Shown: positions 15,394-24,324 of the stretch, in pieces | How the letters are laid out: every line of letters starts with the position of its first letter | Numbering within the stretch: position 1 is the first letter of the stretch | Origin: Flavobacterium sp. ACN2 | GTDB taxonomy: Bacteria > Bacteroidota > Bacteroidia > Flavobacteriales > Flavobacteriaceae | Assembly (NCBI RefSeq): GCF_002303885.1 | Contig: NZ_MRCM01000005.1 | Coordinates: 273,804-337,803 of the forward strand | Length of the DNA stretch: 64,000 nucleotides | Direction of reading: 5' to 3' | Program-made: the position numbers and the translations under genes | Notes under the pieces: generated by a model | Told to the model about the DNA's origin: nothing | What the model saw: only the letters and a program-made list of their open reading frames with translations | Database searches by the model: none

Positions 15394-16797
15394 TTATCCA
15401 GATATTGTTACTCGTTTTCTAATGATATTACTTAAATTATCCATTTGGGGTTCCATACCTACTCCATCCATATTTGCAGAGCAATGCAAAAATTTATTAC
15501 GCAAATCTGGCAATATGTAATAATCAGCAACCATAGTATTAAAATCATCAATTTCTTTTTGGTTTTTCCATTCTTTTTTTCGTTTTGACTCTATTTGTTC
15601 TTTAGTGTAGAATTTTAATTTGGGTTTATTATTAAAAGCATAATCATCTATTCTTTCTTTGACTTTTTTTAATTCATCAGGAATCATATAATCTTTATCG
15701 AGAATCTTATCTGTCCATGGTATTTTAAATTTTCGTTTTCCAAATTCTGCCATTAAGTGAAGAATTACAAAACTATATTCGTTACTAAGATTTTCACGTT
15801 TCCCTCTTAAATAATAAGGGACTAAAGGAGGCAATTCTTTTAACTGTCCAGATTTGAACCATCCTTGTTCGAGTACATGCTTTTTTTCTTTTTCAATTAT
15901 GGGTGCAGATTCTGTAAGTATGACAATTTCTGTTTCACCATTTTTATAGCCTCCTCCAATATCTGAGTGACAGCCAGGCAGTAGTAATTCTATACTATTA
16001 GATCCTGCGCTGGCTATGGTCGTTAATGGGAAATTCTCACGAAATTCGTCTTCTGCAGTTAAATGAACTGTAAAACCAACAGTAGGTATTTTTAATGGTA
16101 CTTTGTCTTCTTTGATATCATCAAAAACATTGTTACCATAGGATGATACAGTATCATAAATACCTAAAAACCTAATTTTTATTCGGTGTGGCAAGACATC
16201 ATATTCCATTTTTTTAAAAGCTTTGCCTAGATACCCTAAATTATAACTTTCTTTATCACTTTTAACTTTCTTTTTATACAGTTCGTTAACAAAAATACGG
16301 GCGGCTGCAGCTCCACGGCTAAAACCAAAAACATCCAGATATAAAGTGCTTATATTTTTCTCATCATTATCTTGTAATTTTGTAACAATATCAACACATC
16401 CTTTTTCTACTTTTTCAAAAAGTCCAGTTTCTCCTTTTCCATATCCCTGACCGCGGGTGAAATCGCCGTAATAATCCTTTGTCCCATCAGGATTTTTATC
16501 AGGATTTTTAGTGCCAATGCCTTCAACATAAACAGAATAATAATGGCTTTCCTTTTTATTAAGATAAGCTTTTTCTAATCGATCGACATTGGAATTGTCA
16601 TTGCCATAACTGGTATTGGAACCATCATTATCTGATACAGAACTATTTTTTAAGCTGGGATCTTTTCTTCTTCCTTCAATATTTTCTCTATTGTTGGAAG
16701 TTCCATCGAAAAAAACACCCATATAAACATCATTAACCTCTTTATCATCTTCTTTAGGAGCTACAAAACGTGGTTCTCCAAATATTACATTCGACAT
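15394..16797 (-). CDS. DUF2235 Tle1-like T6SS phospholipase effector (copy A)
   Basis: 467 aa, complete. Order: a 26-residue leader, V-F-F-D-G-T, E-G-I-G-T, nucleophile elbow G-F-S160-R-G-A-A-A-A-R, G-I-Y-D-T-V-S-S-Y-G, L-T-A-E-D-E-F-R-E-N-F, and G-C-H-S-D-I-G-G-G-Y with the likely catalytic His. The end is H-C-S-A-N-M-D-G-V-G-M-E-P. This is the DUF2235 alpha/beta hydrolase fold; characterised T6SS relatives hydrolyse phospholipids in the target periplasm. It lies directly downstream of vgrG and the 56-aa ORF and is followed by a DUF2931 lipoprotein after two bases. Delivery by this VgrG is inferred from gene order. Confidence 0.85.
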   Translation of the reverse strand: MSNVIFGEPRFVAPKEDDKEVNDVYMGVFFDGTSNNRENIEGRRKDPSLKNSSVSDNDGSNTSYGNDNSNVDRLEKAYLNKKESHYYSVYVEGIGTKNPDKNPDGTKDYYGDFTRGQGYGKGETGLFEKVEKGCVDIVTKLQDNDEKNISTLYLDVFGFSRGAAAARIFVNELYKKKVKSDKESYNLGYLGKAFKKMEYDVLPHRIKIRFLGIYDTVSSYGNNVFDDIKEDKVPLKIPTVGFTVHLTAEDEFRENFPLTTIASAGSNSIELLLPGCHSDIGGGYKNGETEIVILTESAPIIEKEKKHVLEQGWFKSGQLKELPPLVPYYLRGKRENLSNEYSFVILHLMAEFGKRKFKIPWTDKILDKDYMIPDELKKVKERIDDYAFNNKPKLKFYTKEQIESKRKKEWKNQKEIDDFNTMVADYYILPDLRNKFLHCSANMDGVGMEPQMDNLSNIIRKRVTISG

Positions 16798-16802
16798 ATT
16801 TT

Positions 16803-16973
16803 TTATGATTTGTTACCTATAATGTTAATTTTTTTATTTGATGTCAGTGTCAAATTTTCTTTGGTGGCAACAATCTCAATTTTTCCACTTTCTTCATGAA
16901 TAGTTTTGGCTAAAGAGGTATAGCTGTTTTTAATTTTTATATTTAGGTTTCGGGCGGTTTTATTAATAGCCAT
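16803..16973 (-). CDS. 56-aa VgrG-tail-like protein (possible spike extension or effector adaptor)
   Basis: An ORF read directly from the sequence: ATG at 16973, TAA at 16803-16805, 10 bases after the vgrG stop and 5 bases before the effector ATG. The protein is M-A-I-N-K-T-A-R-N-L, then alternating beta-type segments (K-I-E-I-V-A-T, L-T-L-T-S-N-K-K-I-N-I-I-G). These resemble the repetitive gp5C-like end of VgrG (K-N-I-K-I-D-A, T-V-E-I-N-S-A). It could extend the VgrG beta-helix, form a small PAAR-like tip, or act as an adaptor for the Tle1-like effector. The tight spacing within the operon supports a real gene; the function is inference. Confidence 0.6.
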   Translation of the reverse strand: MAINKTARNLNIKIKNSYTSLAKTIHEESGKIEIVATKENLTLTSNKKINIIGNKS

Positions 16974-16983
16974 AAATTATTTT

Positions 16984-18843
16984 TTAAAAGAGATTAGATT
17001 TTTCGGCACTATTTATTTCTACTGTTTTTTGAGAACTTTCTAACAACATGTTTTCCTGAGTACTAAAAATTTTAACCTCATCGGCAAACTGAGTTGATTC
17101 ATAAGAACTTCGTTTATAGTTTTCAGTTATATTTTCAGTTTTATTGTCTCCAAATTCATTAATATCACCTTGTGCTATTATCCCAATATTATTTCCTGCA
17201 TCCTGATTTATATTATTTCCTGCATCAACCTCAATATCCTCTTTAGCATCAATTTTTATATTTTTACCAGCTTTCATAACAATATCTTCACCAGCTTCCA
17301 ATTCAATATTTTTAGGAGCTTTAAATCTAATGTTTCCGTCTCCATGAATTACAGCTATAGTTTCGCCTTTTTGGCTTTCAATTGTAATATCTCCCGTAGC
17401 ATCGTCATTTATAATTCTGTTTCCGCTTCGGCTATGCATTACTGCCTTTATATCATTATTCGGCGTACTATAACCGCTTTTTTCCTTTCTGCTGGTCATG
17501 GTTCCCAATACAATCGGCAGTTCGGCATTATTGCCTTGAAAGTCTACAAAAACCGTATCGCCAATTTCAGGTATGATATGAGCGCCTCTGGCATCGCCTC
17601 CATAATTCTGCATTAAAGGAATATAGGGAGTGGTTTCGCCTTTGGCTGCCTGCCACGGCATCTGTACCTGTATACCGCTGAGTCCGTCAGGATCTGCATT
17701 GGCAGTTACAATGGCGGTCTGGCTTTTGCAGAATGGCACTAAATCTGGATCTGTTTCGGGAGAAAACACAGAACCGTTAAAATTTACAGCTGTAAAATGG
17801 TTTTCGTAACCGCCTCCGTCATCACAAATATGTGTTATCTGAGTAACGCGGTAAGAACTTTCTAACTGCATGTCGACACCTGTTACTCTTACTTCGTTTC
17901 CTATAGTAATGCCTGGAACTTCGCTTGAAGCTTTTATTTCTACTAAACCGCTTAAAACAGAGCGCATTTTGTTTTTGGCATATTCTTCTGAAGATCGCCT
18001 TCCGGATCCGCCCACAGGAGTCTGGTTTAGCTGTATGATTGTTTCTTTATTAAAAACTTCATTAGACCTATTTAAAAAGTTTTGATGAAAACCGTCGGCT
18101 TCTTTTCTGTATTTTAAAGTTTCATCGGTTTTATACTGCCCGTCATTGTTGTCGTTTTCTATTACTTTAAACTGTGCAGGGAGAAGTTTTATGGTATAAT
18201 CAAAATCCTGCATGTTTATTCCATAGATTAATTTTGGCTGTGCGCCAACACCGCCCGGACTTCCAAAAATCGCTGTTCGTCCGTTATAATACAACCAATG
18301 TCCATTTCTTTTTGCCAGACGATTTATAAAAGCAAAATTACTTTCGTTATACTGCACAGTATAAGACAGGTTGTCTAAATAAAACGGTCTTACATCGATA
18401 TCAATGTCACAGTCTGATTTTACTTTTTTTACAATATCATTCAGAGACATGTTGGTGAACGAATTGCATTCGGGTCCGTTTTCTAAGAGTATTGTAGTAC
18501 TCTTTCCTTTTATTACGATGGTTTCTTCTACGTCTTTAATACGGGATTTTTGCAGTTTAACTTCGGTTACTATGCCGTAAAACTGCATGATGTAATCTTT
18601 AGAATCTGCTCCAATAATAAGATCTTCCAGACCCTCTATAGGTTTTATTTCTATGCTTATTTTTTCTCCGTATAACTTTTGGGAAAAAGGCATCACACTT
18701 TTAAATTCCTCTACTAATAAATCTTGTCTTACTTCGAATGAAAAAGTGTGGTGGTCGTGAATCGTCTGAAAAACTTCTAATTTGTTGAAATTAGCAATTC
18801 TTATTTCGCCAATTTTAATATTCGTAATTGTTTGCAATGCCAT
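16984..18843 (-). CDS. vgrG: Type VI secretion spike protein VgrG
   Basis: 619 aa. The N-terminal two-thirds is the gp27/phage-tail-hub-like region (I-H-D-H-H-T-F-S-F-E-V, N-E-S-N-F-A-F-I-N-R-L-A). Then comes the OB-fold with G-I-Q-V-Q-M-P-W and G-D-T-V-F-V-D-F-Q-G, and last a gp5C-type beta-helix of short repeats (I-E-V-D-A-G-N-N-I, residues about 500-560). No C-terminal enzymatic extension is present. It is the needle tip that carries effectors across the envelope. It lies 21 bases after hcp, with the effector genes downstream, in a subtype-iii (Bacteroidota) arrangement. No sheath or baseplate genes are nearby, so it must work with an apparatus encoded elsewhere. Confidence 0.92.
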   Translation of the reverse strand: MALQTITNIKIGEIRIANFNKLEVFQTIHDHHTFSFEVRQDLLVEEFKSVMPFSQKLYGEKISIEIKPIEGLEDLIIGADSKDYIMQFYGIVTEVKLQKSRIKDVEETIVIKGKSTTILLENGPECNSFTNMSLNDIVKKVKSDCDIDIDVRPFYLDNLSYTVQYNESNFAFINRLAKRNGHWLYYNGRTAIFGSPGGVGAQPKLIYGINMQDFDYTIKLLPAQFKVIENDNNDGQYKTDETLKYRKEADGFHQNFLNRSNEVFNKETIIQLNQTPVGGSGRRSSEEYAKNKMRSVLSGLVEIKASSEVPGITIGNEVRVTGVDMQLESSYRVTQITHICDDGGGYENHFTAVNFNGSVFSPETDPDLVPFCKSQTAIVTANADPDGLSGIQVQMPWQAAKGETTPYIPLMQNYGGDARGAHIIPEIGDTVFVDFQGNNAELPIVLGTMTSRKEKSGYSTPNNDIKAVMHSRSGNRIINDDATGDITIESQKGETIAVIHGDGNIRFKAPKNIELEAGEDIVMKAGKNIKIDAKEDIEVDAGNNINQDAGNNIGIIAQGDINEFGDNKTENITENYKRSSYESTQFADEVKIFSTQENMLLESSQKTVEINSAEKSNLF

Positions 18844-18864
18844 ACTAGTTGTTTTTTAAAAGAG

Positions 18865-19257
18865 CTATGAGTTTTTCCAATTGTTTTCAAAAATTGTATT
18901 CCCAATTTTTACTTCGTTTGATGAAATCAAAATTTCAGTAACCATAGGAACTGATCCTTCACTTCTAAAACTTTTATGAAACGATATGCAGAAGGCTTTT
19001 TTAAAGGTTACATTTTTCATGGTGCTCATGGCGTCTCTGCGATAAAAAATGACTTTTCCGTCTTTTACACTGGTCTGAGATACCATCCAGTCTGAAAACA
19101 GATCTGTCTGTGTGGTTTCTATTACAAGTTTTATCTGTCCGCCTTTTGTCTTGTTGGCCGGTTTTCCGTTGTTATCGACATTCTGGGTAAAATGAACATC
19201 AAATTCTAAAACATTAAACACTTCATTGTCTAATTCTAATTTTGCTAAAAAACTCAT
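18865..19257 (-). CDS. tssD: Type VI secretion tube protein TssD (Hcp)
   Basis: 130 aa from the ATG at 19257, giving the N-terminus M-S-F-L-A-K-L-E-L, typical of Bacteroidota TssD; the longer frame to 19314 adds residues unlike the family. It is an all-beta tube protein with the central K-G-G-Q-I-K-L-V-I-E-T and K-A-F-C-I-S-F-H-K-S-F strands. Hexamers stack to form the expelled tube, and may also carry small effectors. It is the first gene of the minus-strand hcp-vgrG-effector unit. The ~185-base region upstream is very A+T-rich and I could not pick a clear promoter. Confidence 0.9.
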   Translation of the reverse strand: MSFLAKLELDNEVFNVLEFDVHFTQNVDNNGKPANKTKGGQIKLVIETTQTDLFSDWMVSQTSVKDGKVIFYRRDAMSTMKNVTFKKAFCISFHKSFRSEGSVPMVTEILISSNEVKIGNTIFENNWKNS

Positions 19258-19441
19258 ATCTAAAAGGTTATTGATTATTTTACAGGCTTTTGTAGATTTT
19301 ATAACCTTAATCAATAAATGAGAAGTGGTATTTAAGTAAATAAAATATTACATAATTATATTGTAAATATAATAAGACCGTTTATATAAGTAAGAAAAAT
19401 ATTAAATTTTAACAATAGGTAAAAATTTAAAAAGCATAAAA

Positions 19442-19476
19442 AAACCCCGAAAACTAAATAATAGCTTTCGAGGTTT
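19442..19476 (-). terminator. Terminator upstream of hcp (minus strand)
   Basis: Arms at 19442-19456 and 19462-19476 pair over 13 of 15 positions, and the minus-strand transcript continues into seven T. It lies between the efflux operon and hcp, isolating the T6SS unit from upstream transcription. It is a second terminator, additional to the one at 19531-19568. Confidence 0.65.
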
Positions 19477-19530
19477 ATGGTCACTTTTTTTTCAGAACAG
19501 TGAAATGCAAATATAAGATAATTTTCTTAC

Positions 19531-19568
19531 AAAAAAAGCCTTTCAGGATTTTACTCCCAAAAGGCTTT
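19531..19568 (-). terminator. Terminator of the RND efflux operon
   Basis: AAAGCCTTT (19535-19543) pairs with AAAGGCTTT (19560-19568); the minus-strand RNA then has seven T. Its arm is the outer part of the right direct repeat. Confidence 0.7.
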
Positions 19569-19627
19569 CTTTCTACAAATTAATTGGCAATATTATTTCC
19601 ATCCGCCTCCCAAGTCTCTATAGACAT
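19559..19627 (-). repeat. Right direct repeat: intact 3' end of the outer-membrane factor gene
   Basis: 69 bases matching 3721-3788 with three substitutions and one indel, same orientation. It includes the last 12 codons of the intact gene, its stop codon and part of its terminator, so it marks the right edge of the T6SS island. Confidence 0.7.
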
Positions 19628-21056
19628 GAACTGCAGCATTCAACTGTTCTTTTTTAGTATCAATTAATTCTAATTTCGCTTCTAATGCGTCTCTCTGCGT
19701 CATCAAAACCTCAAAATAATCTACTCGAGCCGATTTAAACAAATCGTTTGACACATCAATCGAAGTATTTAAAGCATCAACTTGTTTCGATTTAAGATCG
19801 TATCCTTTTTGAAGATTCTCAATCTTAGACATTTGGTTTGAAACTTCTAGATAAGCATTTAAAACTGTACGATCGTAATTGTACAATGCCTGAATCTGTC
19901 TTGCATTGGCACTTGCAAACTCTGCTTTAATTGCATTTCTATTAATCAAAGGAGCAACAAGATCTCCAGCCAAAGAATACAATAGCGATTCTGGCATAGT
20001 GAACAAATAAGAAGGTTTGAAAGCCTGTACTCCAATTGCAGCCGTAATATCCAAAGATGGGTAAAACTCGGCGCGAGCCACTTTTACATCCAATTTTGAA
20101 GCTACCAATTCCAATTCTGCTTGTTTAACATCTGGACGATTTTGTAACAATTGAGATGGAATTCCAGAACTTACAGAAGCTGGCAATAAACTTAAGAAAT
20201 TAGTGCTGCTTGTTCTTTTTACTTCCTGAGGATATCTACCCAACAAAAAGTTGATTTTATTCTCGGTTTCTTTTATCTGTTGCAAAATATCAAACTCCAT
20301 ACTTTGTGAAGTTAAAACCTCTGCTTCAAATTTCTTAACTCCCAATTCTGTTGCTCTTGCGGCTTGTTTTTGAACTTTTACAATTTCTAAAGCGTTAGTC
20401 TGCAATTTGATCGTTTGTTTTACAATATCCAACTGATTGTCTAAAGCTAGTAATTCATAATACGAATCAGCAACTTCGGCGATGAGGTTTGTAATTACAA
20501 AGTTTTTACCTTCTACTGTAGCCAAATATCTATTTAAAGCTGCTTTTTTAGAATTACGCAGTTTTTTCCAGATATCTACTTCCCAGTTTGCATAAGCCGA
20601 AATCGTAAAATCTCCAAGCGGATCTGGAGTTTCTACACCTGGTTTAATCTCTGTAGTAGCATCACCTGCACCTTGACTGGTATATCTACCCACTTTTTCT
20701 ACTCCAGCTCCGGCACGCAAGCCTGCAGTTGGCAATAAAAGTCCTTTTTTAACGCGAATATCATTTTTTGCAATTTCAATTTCCTGCAAAGTGATATTTA
20801 ATTCCTGATTGTTTTTAAGAGCCGTATCTATTAAATCAACTAGATTCTGATCTTTAAAATAATCTTTCCAGTTTAATGCTGCCGTATTGCTGTTTGCATC
20901 CTGAGTCTGAACTGTTGAGCCAAACGATTCTGGAACTGGTGTACTGGTAGTAACTGCTGCCTCAGGTGCAGGGGTTTTACACCCTGCAACTGCTAGACAT
21001 ACAGCAAACGCAATACTATATTGATATGATTTAACTTTATACATGATTGTTGTCAA
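19593..21056 (-). CDS. Efflux outer-membrane factor lipoprotein (OprM/TolC family)
   Basis: About 487 aa. Signal peptide and lipobox (A-V-A-G-C), then two outer_membrane efflux repeats rich in long helices; G-L-R-A-G-A-G-V-E-K-V and L-Q-N-R-P-D-V-K-Q-A-E-L-E-L are family hallmarks. It forms the trimeric outer-membrane exit duct for the RND pump encoded upstream and overlaps that gene by 20 bases. ATG at 21044 (M-Y-K-V-K-S) is an equally good start. Its 3' end is duplicated at 3721-3788. Confidence 0.9.
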   Translation of the reverse strand: MTTIMYKVKSYQYSIAFAVCLAVAGCKTPAPEAAVTTSTPVPESFGSTVQTQDANSNTAALNWKDYFKDQNLVDLIDTALKNNQELNITLQEIEIAKNDIRVKKGLLLPTAGLRAGAGVEKVGRYTSQGAGDATTEIKPGVETPDPLGDFTISAYANWEVDIWKKLRNSKKAALNRYLATVEGKNFVITNLIAEVADSYYELLALDNQLDIVKQTIKLQTNALEIVKVQKQAARATELGVKKFEAEVLTSQSMEFDILQQIKETENKINFLLGRYPQEVKRTSSTNFLSLLPASVSSGIPSQLLQNRPDVKQAELELVASKLDVKVARAEFYPSLDITAAIGVQAFKPSYLFTMPESLLYSLAGDLVAPLINRNAIKAEFASANARQIQALYNYDRTVLNAYLEVSNQMSKIENLQKGYDLKSKQVDALNTSIDVSNDLFKSARVDYFEVLMTQRDALEAKLELIDTKKEQLNAAVHVYRDLGGGWK

Positions 21057-24000
21057 TTTCTTCTGTTAATGGGTTTTCTTCTTCATGTTTTACCAATTTG
21101 TGTTTCTCAGCAATTTTAGCAAATATGAAATACAAGCCTGGAATTACAAATACACCGCAAATGGTTCCGATAAGCATACCTCCAGCTGCTGCAGTACCAA
21201 TGGTTCTGTTTCCAATTTTACCAGGACCCGTTGCAAAAGCAAGCGGTAATAAACCTGCGATAAATGCAAACGAAGTCATCAAAATCGGACGGAACCTTGC
21301 TTTTGCCCCTTCCATTGCAGCATCTAAAACTGACTTACCGGCTGCATGCCTTTGGATCGCAAACTCTACAATCAACACGGCATTCTTACCTAATAATCCG
21401 ATAAGCATTACCATGGCAACCTGTGCATAGATATTGTTTTCTAATCCTGTTAATTTCAATAAAAGGAAAGCTCCAAAAATACCTGCTGGCAAAGAAAGAA
21501 TTACTGACAATGGCAAAATAAAACTTTCGTACTGTGCCGCTAATACCAAGTAAACGAATCCTAAACAGATTAAGAATACCCAAATTGCCTGATTCCCCTG
21601 AGCCACCTCATCGGCAGAAATACCTGCCCAGTCAATATCATATCCTCTTGGTAATTTTTCAGCAGCTACTCGCTGAATTACTTTAATCGCTGTACCTGAA
21701 CTATAACCAGCAGCTGGCGAACCACTGATTTGTGTTGAGGTATACATATTATGACGTGTGATTTCTGAAAGTCCGTACACTTTTTCTAATTTCATGAAAG
21801 CAGAAAAAGGCACCATTTCATCACGATCATTTTTTACGTATAATTTTAAGATATCATCTGGCTGTGCACGATATTCTGGCGAAGCCTGAACGATTACTTT
21901 ATAGTTGATACCGAATTTGATAAAACTGATTTCGTAGTTACTTCCCACAAGAGTTGACAAAGTATTCATCGCGTTTTCGATAGAAACCCCTTTTTGCTGT
22001 GCCAAATCATTGTCGACTTTCATCATGTATTGAGGGAAACTAGAGCTATAGAAACTAAATACGTTTGATAGTTCTGGTTGTTTGTTCAATTCAGCCACAA
22101 AATCGTTATTTACCTGTTCCATTCTCTTATAATCAACAGAACCGGTTTTATCTAACAAACGAAGCTCAAATCCTCCGGCAGCACCATAACCAGGTACAGC
22201 AGGCGGTTGGAAAAATTCGATATTCGCCCCCGTAATATCTTTACATTTTTCCTCCATTTCGTGCATGATCTCCAAAACAGATTCTTTTCTATCGCTCCAA
22301 TCTTTCAAGTTAACCAAACACGTACCTGAGTTGGCACCTGTACCTTCAGACAGAATTTCATAACCTGCTAATGAAGAAACCGATTTTACTCCGTCAATAT
22401 CCTCAGCAATTTTTTGAACTCGTTCTGCAATATTATTTGTTCTTTCTAAAGAAGATCCTGGCGGCGTCTGGATTACCGCATAAAACATTCCCTGATCCTC
22501 ATTCGGAATAAATCCTGAAGGCACATTACTACTGATGATCCATGTTCCAGCACAGAAACCAAGAAGCGCTACAATGGTAACTACTCTTCTGTCAACAATT
22601 TTGCCCAGTAAGTTCTGATATTTACCTTGCGCTAAATTGAATTTTTCGTTGAAAGCATCAATAAATCTATTTGCAGGTGTTTTCTTTTTAGGCACGCCAT
22701 GATTGTTTTTTAACATCATCGCACAAAGTGCCGGCGTCAATGTTAAAGCCACAATACCAGAAAGGATAATCGCCGTTGCCATAGTTACAGAAAACTGTCT
22801 GTAGAAAACTCCCACAGGACCAGACATAAAGGCAACAGGAATAAATACCGCAGCCATCAAGAAAGTAATCGCAATAATTGCCCCCGCAATTTCGTGCATC
22901 GCTTTTTTAGTCGCTTTAAATGGCGAGAGATGTTCCTCTTCCATCTTGGCGTGAACGGCCTCAATAACCACAATCGCATCATCGACGACGACCCCAATTG
23001 CTAACACTAAGGCGAATAACGTAATCAAGTTCAATGATATATCAAAGAATGTCATGAACACAAAAGTTCCAACCAACGATACTGGTACCGCAATTGCAGG
23101 AATAACCGTCGAACGCCAGTCTCCTAAGAAAAGGAATACTACTAAACCTACCAGAATAAAGGCTTCAACAAGTGTATGAATTACTTTTTCGATAGAAGCA
23201 TCAAGGAATTTAGAAACGTCATACGAAATCTCGTAATCCATTCCTTTAGGGAATCTTTGTTTGATTTTTTCAAGTTTGGCTTTTACTTCTTCAATAACCT
23301 GATTAGCGTTACTTCCAAAAGACTGTTTTAATACAATCGCTGCAGATGGTCTTCCATTCAAATTAGAATAGATATCATACATCGAGCTACCAAATTCAAC
23401 TTTAGCAACATCTTTCAATCTTAAAAGCTCTCCGTTTGGATTTGCTTTTACTACAATGTTCTCGTATTGTTCTTTTGTTGTAAAACGTCCAGAATATTTC
23501 AATACATACTCAAATGCTTGAGAACGTTTACCAGAACTTTCTCCCGTTTTACCTGGAGAAGCCTCCAAACTCTGACTAGATAATGCTTCCATTACCTCAT
23601 CTGCAGAAATTTTATAAGCCAACATACGGTCTGGTTTCAGCCAGATACGCATTGCATATTCACGTGTTCCTAAGATATCTCCAGAACCAATACCATTTAC
23701 CCTTTTCAATTCAGAAAGAACGTTGATATCGGCATAGTTGTATAAGAACTTCATGTCCGTATTTTTGTCTGTACTGTAAAGATTCACGTACATCAACATA
23801 CTTGGTACCTCACGAGTGATTTTAATACCCTCACGAATTACCAAAGGAGGAAGTTTATTGGTAACCGAAGCTACACGGTTTTGAACGTTAATTGCTGCCT
23901 GATTAGGATCTGTTCCTAAGTTAAAGACCACTTTGATTGTAGCTTCACCATCGTTTCCAGCATCTGAAGCCATATATTTCATTCCTGGAACTCCGTTTAA

Positions 24001-24204
24001 TGCTCTTTCCAAAGGAATAACAACAGCCTTAACCATCAATTCACCATTAGATCCAGGATAATCTGCGGTAACATTCACCATTGGAGGTGAAATTGTAGGG
24101 AATTGTGTAATTGGTAAATTTAAAACCGACAATACCCCTAAAAAGACAATAATCAACGATATTACTATCGACAGAACAGGTCTTTGAATAAATTTATTAA
24201 ACAT
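21037..24204 (-). CDS. HAE1-family RND multidrug efflux transporter (AcrB/MexB-like)
   Basis: 1055 aa, full length for the family. N-terminal M-F-N-K-F-I-Q-R-P-V-L-S, twelve membrane helices in two halves, and the paired acidic proton-relay residues in G-V-V-V-D-D-A-I-V-V-I-E-A-V (helix 4). Large periplasmic loops carry P-G-S-N-G-E and the usual drug-binding subdomains. It is a drug/proton antiporter pumping through the partner lipoproteins encoded on both sides. The double Asp and overall sequence favour organic-compound (HAE1) rather than heavy-metal (CzcA) substrates. The operon order is adaptor, pump, duct; specificity is not visible. Confidence 0.95.
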   Translation of the reverse strand: MFNKFIQRPVLSIVISLIIVFLGVLSVLNLPITQFPTISPPMVNVTADYPGSNGELMVKAVVIPLERALNGVPGMKYMASDAGNDGEATIKVVFNLGTDPNQAAINVQNRVASVTNKLPPLVIREGIKITREVPSMLMYVNLYSTDKNTDMKFLYNYADINVLSELKRVNGIGSGDILGTREYAMRIWLKPDRMLAYKISADEVMEALSSQSLEASPGKTGESSGKRSQAFEYVLKYSGRFTTKEQYENIVVKANPNGELLRLKDVAKVEFGSSMYDIYSNLNGRPSAAIVLKQSFGSNANQVIEEVKAKLEKIKQRFPKGMDYEISYDVSKFLDASIEKVIHTLVEAFILVGLVVFLFLGDWRSTVIPAIAVPVSLVGTFVFMTFFDISLNLITLFALVLAIGVVVDDAIVVIEAVHAKMEEEHLSPFKATKKAMHEIAGAIIAITFLMAAVFIPVAFMSGPVGVFYRQFSVTMATAIILSGIVALTLTPALCAMMLKNNHGVPKKKTPANRFIDAFNEKFNLAQGKYQNLLGKIVDRRVVTIVALLGFCAGTWIISSNVPSGFIPNEDQGMFYAVIQTPPGSSLERTNNIAERVQKIAEDIDGVKSVSSLAGYEILSEGTGANSGTCLVNLKDWSDRKESVLEIMHEMEEKCKDITGANIEFFQPPAVPGYGAAGGFELRLLDKTGSVDYKRMEQVNNDFVAELNKQPELSNVFSFYSSSFPQYMMKVDNDLAQQKGVSIENAMNTLSTLVGSNYEISFIKFGINYKVIVQASPEYRAQPDDILKLYVKNDRDEMVPFSAFMKLEKVYGLSEITRHNMYTSTQISGSPAAGYSSGTAIKVIQRVAAEKLPRGYDIDWAGISADEVAQGNQAIWVFLICLGFVYLVLAAQYESFILPLSVILSLPAGIFGAFLLLKLTGLENNIYAQVAMVMLIGLLGKNAVLIVEFAIQRHAAGKSVLDAAMEGAKARFRPILMTSFAFIAGLLPLAFATGPGKIGNRTIGTAAAGGMLIGTICGVFVIPGLYFIFAKIAEKHKLVKHEEENPLTEEIDNNHV

Positions 24205-24246
24205 TTTTATATTTTTTAAATGATTAAACTTATTGAAGTTTAAAAT

Positions 24247-24310
24247 GTTTCAAGTTTCAGGTTTCAAGTTTCAGGTTCAGTATGCAACTTGAAACCTGAA
24301 ACTTGAAACT
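24247..24310. repeat. Heptamer-periodic repeat with inverted symmetry
   Basis: TTTCAAG and TTTCAGG heptamers repeat head-to-tail, then reappear inverted (CTTGAAA, CCTGAAA), so the transcript can fold into a hairpin between the adaptor and pump genes. The same family occurs in several trp operon spacers. Confidence 0.8.
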
Positions 24311-24324
24311 ATTAAAACAAAAAA

